From assembly GCA_023411715.1 (NCBI GenBank), contig JAEYOM010000096.1:1-12929 (forward strand): 12,929 bases of DNA, written 5' to 3'. A model generated the notes under the pieces. The model was not told where the DNA came from, searched no databases, and worked only from the letters and a program-made list of their open reading frames with translations. This document shows, one piece after another, positions 6,692-12,929 of the stretch. Numbering within the stretch: position 1 is the stretch's first letter; each line of letters begins with the position of its first letter. The translations under genes and the position numbers were made by a program. Source of the stretch: Bacillota bacterium (GTDB lineage Bacteria; Bacillota; Clostridia; Acetivibrionales; DTU013).

Positions 6692-6757
6692 AAACGAAGG
6701 GGCGGTTGTTTGTTTCACTTTCCTCGGAAAGTGAAACAAACAACCGTCCCTTCGTTT
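6692..6757. repeat. REPIN-like 66-bp inverted repeat
   Basis: Two 32-base arms, 6692-6723 and 6726-6757, are inverted copies with a single difference (G6702 against T6747) around a TC centre. Each arm carries the GGG(A/G)CGGTTGTTTGTTTCA core also found at 652-671. In a + strand transcript the difference is a tolerated G-U pair, so a very stable hairpin would form just after the LexA-like stop. The structure matches a REP doublet (REPIN) of the kind spread by REP-associated tyrosine transposases, none of which is encoded here. It may also stabilise transcript ends. Confidence 0.75.
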
Positions 6758-6771
6758 CTGCGTTTCAAATG

Positions 6772-6800
6772 AAAAGCTGGCTCGTAAGAGCCAGCTTTTT
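6772..6800. terminator. Bidirectional rho-independent terminator
   Basis: A 12-bp stem, AAAAGCTGGCTC (6772-6783) with GAGCCAGC (6788-6795) and TTTTT (6796-6800), closes on a GTAA loop. The A-run on one side and T-run on the other let it work in both directions. It lies between the + strand LexA-like gene and the minus-strand opp operon and probably ends both. Confidence 0.88.
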
Positions 6801-6846
6801 AAAAGGTATATCTATGCAATTTCAATATGCAATGCTTTTTATCATC

Positions 6847-8532
6847 TTACTTGAAATAAGCATACTGCATGTGTACGAAGCCTGAGAGATCGATGTAATA
6901 ATTTTCAACTTCCGGATTCTCAAGCATAACGCTTACATAGAAGTATATCGGGATACATCCTGCATCATTTATGAATATCTGCTCAGCCTTGTGCATGTTG
7001 TCCATTCTGAGCTTCTGATCGTTGGAGCTCTTAGCTTCCTTGACCAGCTTGTCATATTCGGCATTATTGTACAGGATCTGGTTCTGGCTCGAATCGGACA
7101 AGAACATATCAAAGAATGTCATCGGATCGATATAATCGCCTATCCAGCCCATTCTTGCCACCCAATAGTCATTGCTGTTGACCTTGTCCTGCAGTACCTT
7201 CCATTCCATGTTAGGAGTCTTGAAGGAAGTTATACCGAGGTTGGTCTTCCACATTTCAGTTACCGCTTCCATTATAGCCTTGTGACCGCTCTGGGTATTG
7301 TAATACATTTCAACTTCCGGGAAGCCCTTGCCATCCGGATAGCCTGCTTCTGCGAGCAGCTGCTTGGCTTTTGCGACATCTGGCGTCTTCGGAAGAAGTT
7401 CTCCGCCCTTGGTCCTGAAATCGGCTTTATCATCGACATCCGGCACTTCAAAAGGTACCAGACCGGTTGCAGGAACCTGCCCGCCTCTTGCAACCTTATC
7501 AACGATATACTGCCTGTCGATTGCAAGCGAGAGAGCCTGCCTTACCTTCGGATTGTCAAACGGTGCTCTTGAGTTATTCAGATAGATATAATACGTTCCG
7601 AGCATATCACGGATCTTGGCTGTTTTATCTTTAACAAGATTCTGGATTTCAGCCTGCGGTACAAGGCTGTCAACTATATCGAGGTCGCCCGCTTCATATG
7701 CGCTTAACGCCGCTGCCTCGTCATCCATGAGCTTCCATGTGATAGTCTTAATAAATCCTGTATTTGCAGCATCCCAATATTTGTCGTTCTTTTCCATTAC
7801 AATTTCAGAATTGTGCTCCCAGCTCTTCATCTTGTATGGGCCATTACCAATCAGAGTATCTACCTTTGTGAACCAATCCGTCGGAGCAGCTTTAACGATG
7901 TCCTCTCTGACCGGCATATAAGTCGGAGTCCAGCACAGGTCAAGGAAATATGCTGTCGGCGCCGCCAGTTCTACTTCAAGGGTCTTGTCGTCAGTGGCTT
8001 TAACGCCAACCTGATCAGCAGTTGCCTTTCCCAGGTTGTATTCGAGACCATTCTTCAAATAAAATAACTGGTAAGCATATTCGGAAGCAAGTTTGGGATC
8101 GAGCGCCCTTTTCCATGCATATTCGAAATCCTGCGCCTTGACCGGCTGTCCGTCCGACCACTGTGCATCTCTCAGGTGGAAGGTATACTTGAGACCGTCC
8201 TCAGAAATATCCCACTTTTCTGCTATACCCTTAACGGTCTTTCCATCTTTGTCCTGTCTTGTAAGTCCGTCAAACAGGTGTTGGATGTAGGTAGCTCCGT
8301 CAACGGAGTTGTTTAGCCCCGGATCGAGTGTATCAGGCTCCGAACCTACCGTAACGTTTGCGTTGTCCTTTGAGCTTGTGTGCGCAGGAGCTGCAGCGCT
8401 GTTTTCTGTTGCTGCCGTACTTCCGGTAGCGGTTGCACCTTCATTTGTAGAAGGATTATTACTTCCGCACCCAACAAGTACTCCGGCCAGCATGGCCAAC
8501 GCAAGTACTGCTGCTAAAATTCTCTTTTTCAT
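6847..8532 (-). CDS. oppA: Oligopeptide ABC transporter, substrate-binding lipoprotein
   Basis: OppA captures peptides outside the membrane and delivers them to OppBC. The 561-residue product begins MKKRILAAVLALAMLAGVLVGC, a lipoprotein signal with lipobox LVGC and lipidated Cys22, followed by a Ser/Thr/Ala/Asn-rich tether to about residue 60. The rest is a family 5 extracellular solute-binding domain, with typical stretches such as LFDGLTRQDKDG, AEKWDISEDGLKYTFHLRD and VRQALSLAIDR. The ATG at 8532 is chosen because GGAGG lies 8 bases upstream; an in-frame ATG at 8547 overlaps that ribosome site. It is the last gene of the operon, 111 bases after oppF, with its own promoter candidate in the gap. 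Specificity cannot be read from sequence; peptides rich in Asp/Arg would fit the neighbouring genes but this is speculative. Confidence 0.93.
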   Translation of the reverse strand: MKKRILAAVLALAMLAGVLVGCGSNNPSTNEGATATGSTAATENSAAAPAHTSSKDNANVTVGSEPDTLDPGLNNSVDGATYIQHLFDGLTRQDKDGKTVKGIAEKWDISEDGLKYTFHLRDAQWSDGQPVKAQDFEYAWKRALDPKLASEYAYQLFYLKNGLEYNLGKATADQVGVKATDDKTLEVELAAPTAYFLDLCWTPTYMPVREDIVKAAPTDWFTKVDTLIGNGPYKMKSWEHNSEIVMEKNDKYWDAANTGFIKTITWKLMDDEAAALSAYEAGDLDIVDSLVPQAEIQNLVKDKTAKIRDMLGTYYIYLNNSRAPFDNPKVRQALSLAIDRQYIVDKVARGGQVPATGLVPFEVPDVDDKADFRTKGGELLPKTPDVAKAKQLLAEAGYPDGKGFPEVEMYYNTQSGHKAIMEAVTEMWKTNLGITSFKTPNMEWKVLQDKVNSNDYWVARMGWIGDYIDPMTFFDMFLSDSSQNQILYNNAEYDKLVKEAKSSNDQKLRMDNMHKAEQIFINDAGCIPIYFYVSVMLENPEVENYYIDLSGFVHMQYAYFK

Positions 8533-8592
8533 TATACTAACCTCCATTCAATAACTTTATGATAAACAGCTATGCCGTTTATTTCAGTAATA

Positions 8593-8622
8593 AATATCCG
8601 CACTATAAACTAACCTGGTCAA
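8593..8622 (-). promoter_or_regulatory. Internal promoter candidate for oppA
   Basis: On the minus strand TTGACC (8622-8617) and GATATT (8598-8593) are separated by 18 bases. Together with the 111-base gap after oppF, this would give extra oppA message, which is common for binding proteins needed in excess over the membrane complex. The -10 match is modest. Confidence 0.35.
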
Positions 8623-8643
8623 ATATTAAAGCCGGCATACTCA

Positions 8644-9615
8644 CTAGATAATGTGGCATGCGCACATATGACCGGGAGCAACTTCCCTGAATTCAGGTTC
8701 TGATTCTGCACACTTCGGCATCGCATATGCACATCTTGTTCTGAACCGGCAACCACTGGGCGGATCGATCGGGCTGGGCACATCTCCCTCCAGTACTATC
8801 CTTTGTTTAGCTTTGCTGATCTTTGGATCCGCTATGGGGACCGCAGAAAGCAGCGCTTTTGTATATGGGTGCAGAGGCTTTTCGTATAGTTCGTCCCTGC
8901 CCGCGAGCTCTATCAGCTTGCCCAGGTACATGACGCCAACGTTATCGCTGATATGTTTTACCATCGAAAGATCATGCGCTATGAAAAGGTAAGTCAAGCC
9001 AAGCTCTTTCTGCAGATCTTCGAGCATATTGACTATCTGAGCCTGTATCGAAACATCAAGCGCCGAAATGGGTTCATCGCATATAATCAAGTCCGGCTGT
9101 ACGGCAAGGGCACGTGCAATTCCGATTCTCTGACGCTGTCCGCCGCTGAATTCGTGAGGGTATCTGTTGGCCTGCTCACTGCTCAGTCCTACCATCGAAA
9201 GCAGCTTCATTATGCGATCCCTTCGCTCGCTGCCCTTTGCCAGCTCGTGAATGTCGAGAGGCTCGCCAACGATATCGCTTACAGTCATTCTGGGATTAAG
9301 TGAAGCATACGGATCCTGAAAGATCATCTGCATCCTTTTTCTGATGGGCTTCATATTAGCCTTTGTAATATCCTGCCCGTCAAACAGGATGTTCCCGGAG
9401 GTGGGCTCATACAAACGTATGATCGTCCTTCCCGTGGTAGTCTTCCCACATCCGCTTTCGCCTACGAGACCTAACGTTTCACCCTTGTTTATTTTAAAGC
9501 TCACATTATCGACGGCCTTGACCACAGCCGAATTATTTTCGAACAATCCGGAGCTGGCGGAAAAATACTTGGTCAGTTTTTTTACTTCGAGCATGACTTC
9601 AGCTTTCTGTGCCAC
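8644..9615 (-). CDS. oppF: Oligopeptide ABC transporter ATP-binding protein OppF
   Basis: This 323-residue cytoplasmic ATPase pairs with OppD to power peptide import. Walker A GESGCGKTT (52-60), Q-loop Gln100, signature SGGQR (157-161), Walker B LIICDE (176-181) and switch His214 are all intact. The C-terminal oligopeptide/dipeptide transporter extension has PPSGCRFRTRC...C with Cys289, Cys295 and Cys302, plus Cys318 and Cys320; cysteines in this region of some Opp/Dpp ATPases ligate an iron-sulphur cluster. The GTG start at 9615 overlaps the oppD stop by one base (TAGTG) and has AGGAGG 9 bases upstream, so translation is probably coupled. Confidence 0.94.
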   Translation of the reverse strand: MAQKAEVMLEVKKLTKYFSASSGLFENNSAVVKAVDNVSFKINKGETLGLVGESGCGKTTTGRTIIRLYEPTSGNILFDGQDITKANMKPIRKRMQMIFQDPYASLNPRMTVSDIVGEPLDIHELAKGSERRDRIMKLLSMVGLSSEQANRYPHEFSGGQRQRIGIARALAVQPDLIICDEPISALDVSIQAQIVNMLEDLQKELGLTYLFIAHDLSMVKHISDNVGVMYLGKLIELAGRDELYEKPLHPYTKALLSAVPIADPKISKAKQRIVLEGDVPSPIDPPSGCRFRTRCAYAMPKCAESEPEFREVAPGHMCACHII

Positions 9616-10601
9616 TATTTTTCCCCTCCTTCACGATTATACAAGAGCCAGCAGGCAGCGCCGTGGTTTTCTGTAATCTTTTCATATTCCGGCCTGTGCA
9701 TGTTACATATTTCCATGGCTTGCGGGCATCTTGCCGCAAACGGGCATCCTGCCGGAGGATTGATCATATCCGGTGGGTGTCCTTCCACAGGCTTTAGTCG
9801 CTCCTTACCCATATTAAGGCGCGGTATACTGCTTAACAGTCCCATTGTATACGGATGTTTAGGATTATAAAAAATATCCTCCACAGGTCCTTGTTCTACG
9901 ATTGTTCCGCCATACATAACGATTACTCTTTCGCAAATATCGGCTACAAGGCCAAGATCATGCGTGATAAGAATAATTGACATATTAATTTTATTTTTTA
10001 ATTCTTTCATTAATTCAATTATCTGTGCCTGGATCGTTACATCAAGAGCAGTTGTCGGTTCGTCCGCTATTAAAAGCTTGGGCTCACAGGAAAGGGCCAT
10101 TGCGATCATCGCCCTTTGTCTCATACCGCCGCTGAATTCGTGCGGATACTGATTAAAGCGTTTTTCCGGACTTGGCAGTCCAACCAGCTTCAGCATATCG
10201 ATAGCCTTTGCTATCGCCTGTTTTTTCGGCATTTTTCTGTTATGTTTCAAGATAGCTTCAACCAGCTGATTGCCTACTGTAAATACCGGGTTCATCGATG
10301 TCATTGGATCCTGGAATATCATTCCGATCTCATTGCCGCGGATCACCTGCATTTCTTTTTCGCTCATTTCCGCCATGTTCCTGCCGTTAAAAAGGATCTC
10401 GCCGGAAGCTACCTTCCCGTTTTCCGTAAGCAATTTCATTACGGAAAGCATTGTAACACTTTTTCCACTGCCCGACTCGCCGACAATTCCAACAGCCTCG
10501 CCATAACCAATAGAAATGTTCACTCCATTAATTGCCGAGACCTGGCCTGCATAAGTTTTAAATACGGTTCGCAAATTTTTTATTTCAAGAAGTTTATCCA
10601 T
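9615..10601 (-). CDS. oppD: Oligopeptide ABC transporter ATP-binding protein OppD
   Basis: This 328-residue ATPase is the partner of OppF. Walker A GESGSGKS (41-48), Q-loop Gln97, signature SGGMR (157-161), Walker B LLIADE (176-181) and His214 are present. The C-terminal extension includes PPAGCPFAARC with Cys286, Cys292, Cys299 and Cys317, a possible iron-sulphur site as in related transporters. The ATG at 10601 has AGAGGT upstream and follows the oppC stop by 11 bases. The naming of OppD versus OppF rests on gene order and N-terminal sequence and could be DppD/DppF instead. Confidence 0.94.
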   Translation of the reverse strand: MDKLLEIKNLRTVFKTYAGQVSAINGVNISIGYGEAVGIVGESGSGKSVTMLSVMKLLTENGKVASGEILFNGRNMAEMSEKEMQVIRGNEIGMIFQDPMTSMNPVFTVGNQLVEAILKHNRKMPKKQAIAKAIDMLKLVGLPSPEKRFNQYPHEFSGGMRQRAMIAMALSCEPKLLIADEPTTALDVTIQAQIIELMKELKNKINMSIILITHDLGLVADICERVIVMYGGTIVEQGPVEDIFYNPKHPYTMGLLSSIPRLNMGKERLKPVEGHPPDMINPPAGCPFAARCPQAMEICNMHRPEYEKITENHGAACWLLYNREGGEK

Positions 10602-10612
10602 TATTTTACCTC

Positions 10613-11584
10613 TTACTTTCTCATTCTAGGATCAAGAGCGTCTCTCAGACCGTCCCCAAACAGATTGAAGACCAGCATGGTTATACAAATCGCCAGCGAA
10701 GGTGAGAGAAGCAGGTAGAAATATGACCTTATCCCGCCCAAAGCCTCAGACGCAAGACTGCCCCAGCTTGGAACAGGAGCATCGACGCCAAGTCCGATAA
10801 AACTTAAAAATGATTCCGTAAATATAGCATCAGGTATCATTAACATTGTAGTAACAACTATAGGTCCAATACAATTCGGAACCAGATGCCTCAATAGTAT
10901 CCTGAAATTGCCCGCTCCGAGCGTCTTTGCCGCGGTGACATATTCCTGTTCCTTCAAGCTCAGTATCTGGCCCCTTACTATTCTTGCAGTAGTTATCCAA
11001 TATGTCAGTCCCAGTGTAATATACATACAAACAAGACCCGCCCCGGCCGCTTTGAAAAATCCCATGACCGGCAGCTCAAACAGCTTTTCAAGCGATGGCT
11101 TCATAACAACAGACAAAAGTATGATATATAACATGTTCGGCACACTATAAATGATATCGATGAACCTCATCATAACCGTATCAACCTTGCCGCCAAAGTA
11201 TCCGGAAATACCTCCATACAGTACACCGATGACAAGGTTTACAAGGGCTGCCACAATTCCAACGCTCAGCGATATTCTGGCGCCATAGAGCACTCTTACC
11301 AGCATATCCCTGCCAAGATGGTCGGTACCGAGCAAATGCTGCGCGCCTGGCCTCAAATCTTCCGATCCGCGAATCTGATCCGAGTAGCTGTATGGGATAA
11401 ACATCGGTCCGAAAACAGCCAAAAGTAGTATTATTATAATACCGGCCAGACTTATCATCGCAACCTTGTTGCTTTTCAACCTGCGCCAGACGTCCTGCCA
11501 ATACGTAAGACTCGGTCTGGTGCTAACAGCTTCGATAGCTGCCTGTTTATTTAACGGTCTGAATAATTCGCTGGAAAATTGCAT
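10613..11584 (-). CDS. oppC: Oligopeptide ABC transporter permease OppC
   Basis: This 323-residue inner permease subunit has the OppC N-terminal pattern (LTYWQDVWRRLKSNKVAM, then a first helix at about 43-63), the conserved LLGTDHLGRD at 84-93, about five further hydrophobic helices, and the EAA loop at about 214-237 (EYVTAAKTLGAGNFRILLRH) that docks on the ATPases. ATG 11584 is chosen because AGGGG lies 7 bases upstream and overlaps the end of oppB; extension to an upstream in-frame start at 11647 would lie entirely within oppB and add non-homologous sequence. It starts 10 bases after the oppB stop. Confidence 0.94.
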   Translation of the reverse strand: MQFSSELFRPLNKQAAIEAVSTRPSLTYWQDVWRRLKSNKVAMISLAGIIIILLLAVFGPMFIPYSYSDQIRGSEDLRPGAQHLLGTDHLGRDMLVRVLYGARISLSVGIVAALVNLVIGVLYGGISGYFGGKVDTVMMRFIDIIYSVPNMLYIILLSVVMKPSLEKLFELPVMGFFKAAGAGLVCMYITLGLTYWITTARIVRGQILSLKEQEYVTAAKTLGAGNFRILLRHLVPNCIGPIVVTTMLMIPDAIFTESFLSFIGLGVDAPVPSWGSLASEALGGIRSYFYLLLSPSLAICITMLVFNLFGDGLRDALDPRMRK

Positions 11585-11594
11585 GCATGCACCC

Positions 11595-12515
11595 CTACTT
11601 TCTAAGTTTGATCCTGGGATCGATAATAACGTAAACAATATCAACAAGGAAATTCATCAAAATAACAAAGGCGGCATAGAAAATCGTCACTCCCATTATC
11701 GTCGTATAGTCCCTGTTTGAAATGCTTGTGACGTAGTATCTTCCAAGGCCAGGTATGTTGAATATCCTTTCGACTACAAAGCTTCCTGTAAGTATAGAGG
11801 CCGTCAACGGTCCCAGATATGTTACAACCGGTAAAACAGAATTCTTAAGGGCATGTTTCAAGATTACCACGCTTTCCGAAAGACCTTTCGCCCTGGCTGT
11901 CCTTATATAATCCTGCTGCAGGGTCTCAAGCATGCTTGATCTTACAAGCCTTGCTATAAAGGCCAAAGGGAAGAATGAAAGTGCGATTCCCGGCATTATT
12001 GCATGTGCCAGGGTTTTAAAACCCATTACCGGCAATATTTTCAGCTTTACAGAAAAAATATACTGGCCTAGAGTAGCTATGACAAAGCTTGGTATGGTTA
12101 CACCCAAAGTAGCTATTATCATTGAAGTGTTATCCTGCCATTTTCCATTTTTTAAGGCAGAGATTACGCCCAACGGAATTCCGAAGATCAAACAAAGTAA
12201 AATTGCAAAAAGTCCGAGTTTGGCTGAATTAGGGAACTGTTCGGCTATAATGTCGTTTACTCTTCTGCCCTCGCTTTGCATCGACATTCCGAAGTCAAGT
12301 CTTACAACATTCCCCAGCATCTTGAAGTATTGCTGGCTGAGCGGAAGATCAAGCCCGTATTTGGCTTTCAAATTCTGTACAATATTCGGCGGGAGAGCCT
12401 TATCCTTGGTAAAAACATTGCCGGGGATAGACCGCATAAGAAAGAATGTCAGTGTTATGATGATGAATAGTGTCAATATAGAATAACCTAGCCGTTTCAG
12501 CAAATAAACACCCAA
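11595..12515 (-). CDS. oppB: Oligopeptide ABC transporter permease OppB
   Basis: This 306-residue permease is the first gene of the operon and forms the channel with OppC. A first membrane helix (about 9-27) opens the protein, SIPGNVF follows, and about five more helices are visible. The EAA loop is at about 202-225 (DYIRTARAKGLSESVVILKH), and the C-terminus ends IIDPRIKLRK as usual for the family. The start is a TTG at 12515 with AAGGGG 9 bases upstream; the residues right after it (GVYLLKRLGYSI) match typical OppB N-termini. A TTG start may lower expression. Confidence 0.92.
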   Translation of the reverse strand: MGVYLLKRLGYSILTLFIIITLTFFLMRSIPGNVFTKDKALPPNIVQNLKAKYGLDLPLSQQYFKMLGNVVRLDFGMSMQSEGRRVNDIIAEQFPNSAKLGLFAILLCLIFGIPLGVISALKNGKWQDNTSMIIATLGVTIPSFVIATLGQYIFSVKLKILPVMGFKTLAHAIMPGIALSFFPLAFIARLVRSSMLETLQQDYIRTARAKGLSESVVILKHALKNSVLPVVTYLGPLTASILTGSFVVERIFNIPGLGRYYVTSISNRDYTTIMGVTIFYAAFVILMNFLVDIVYVIIDPRIKLRK

Positions 12516-12598
12516 TACAACACACCCCTTAAAATGAAAACATAATTTTAATACTAGTCGACTGTCGTAACGCTACATGTAGTTTAAGTTTAATTCAC

Positions 12599-12627
12599 AT
12601 AATACTGAACTTTTTCATATATTACAA
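12599..12627 (-). promoter_or_regulatory. Proximal promoter candidate for oppBCDFA
   Basis: TTGTAA (12627-12622) and TATTAT (12604-12599) are separated by 17 bases on the minus strand, with five of six matches in the -10. The predicted start is about 75 bases before the oppB TTG codon. Confidence 0.5.
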
Positions 12628-12775
12628 CATAAACATTATAATTTTAAGTAACAATATTTCCTAAATAGAACTTAAACTCGCCAGTATAAACCAAAAAAGG
12701 CAGCGAATTGAAATGGGGCTTCAAGTACATCATCGTACTCCCAAACAATACCACTTACCCAATTGCAATAAGTAT

Positions 12776-12804
12776 ATACTATCAAGATTTCTTATTATTT
12801 TCAA
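12776..12804 (-). promoter_or_regulatory. Distal promoter candidate for oppBCDFA
   Basis: TTGAAA (12804-12799) and TAGTAT (12781-12776) are separated by 17 bases on the minus strand. The match is similar in quality to the proximal site; which of them is used cannot be decided from sequence. Confidence 0.4.
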
Positions 12805-12929
12805 TGGGTTACATAAAATGCATAATTATTTATTTTACTGTATAAGTAATATGAATAAACCATAAGAGATATGACAGATTGGTAATATTCAGCTATAATT
12901 ATGTTCTCACCTGATCCTTTAGTCAAGCT

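Larger units (their letters stand above)
12516..12929. other. Upstream region of the opp operon, no gene found
   Basis: These 414 AT-rich bases carry two minus-strand promoter candidates (12599-12627 and 12776-12804) and a 10-bp inverted pair flanking the nearer one. An AGTAC-GATGAT-GTACT hairpin lies between the promoters at about 12724-12739. No known riboswitch, T-box motif or RNA gene was recognised, and small reading frames here lack ribosome sites. If the far promoter is used, the oppB leader would be about 250 bases. Confidence 0.6.

Noticed and set aside
11585..11647. Extended N-terminus of OppC starting at 11647
   Set aside because: The extra residues lie wholly within oppB, have no ribosome site, and do not resemble OppC; the ATG at 11584 has a proper site.
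6991..12486. Long + strand frames inside the opp genes (for example 6991-7572, 10116-10718, 11932-12486)
   Set aside because: They lie entirely antisense to well-identified transporter genes and show no family features; they are by-products of coding bias.
12516..12800. T-box or riboswitch in the opp leader
   Set aside because: No T-box sequence (AGGGTGG-type), no strong terminator/antiterminator pair and no recognisable riboswitch core was found.
12713..12865. Possible 50-residue + strand gene upstream of oppB
   Set aside because: There is no ribosome site at a usable distance, the composition is AT-driven, and it overlaps a promoter candidate on the other strand.

Overview
The window looks like chromosomal DNA from a low- to mid-GC, Gram-positive-type anaerobe, most likely a member of the Clostridia. 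The reasons are strong GGAGG-type ribosome sites, frequent GTG/TTG starts, a lipoprotein-anchored peptide-binding protein, AT-rich intergenic regions, and a clostridial-style cyanophycin gene set. This assignment is inference. No rRNA, tRNA, CRISPR array, phage or transposase gene is visible.

Layout from left to right. (1) A small + strand gene encodes a 161-residue coiled-coil protein with two zinc ribbons (152-637), with a perfect palindrome just upstream and a terminator just downstream. (2) A minus-strand operon runs from 5748 down to 766: iadA (isoaspartyl dipeptidase), a 90-residue membrane protein of unknown function, cphB (cyanophycinase) and cphA (cyanophycin synthetase). (3) A divergent intergenic region (5749-6023) holds an unusual set of ordered repeats: a 25-bp near-perfect palindrome, three perfect 11-bp tandem repeats and a 22-bp perfect palindrome. 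(4) A + strand LexA-like regulator (6024-6659) appears to have lost its cleavage site and both catalytic residues. (5) A REPIN-like 66-bp inverted repeat is followed by a terminator shared by convergent genes. (6) A complete oligopeptide ABC transporter operon, oppB-oppC-oppD-oppF-oppA, occupies the minus strand from 12515 to 6847. A 414-bp upstream region contains two good promoter candidates.

How the genes fit together. CphA joins aspartate and arginine, using ATP, into the storage polymer cyanophycin. CphB cuts the polymer into beta-Asp-Arg dipeptides, and IadA can split these into free Asp and Arg. One operon therefore carries both storage and full recovery of nitrogen, carbon and energy. 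The Opp transporter could bring in peptides that feed the same Asp/Arg pool. The divergent LexA-like protein is the obvious candidate local regulator; because it seems unable to cleave itself, it is unlikely to respond to DNA damage in the classical way. The most unusual parts are this regulator, its patterned divergent promoter region, and the unassigned small membrane protein inside the operon.
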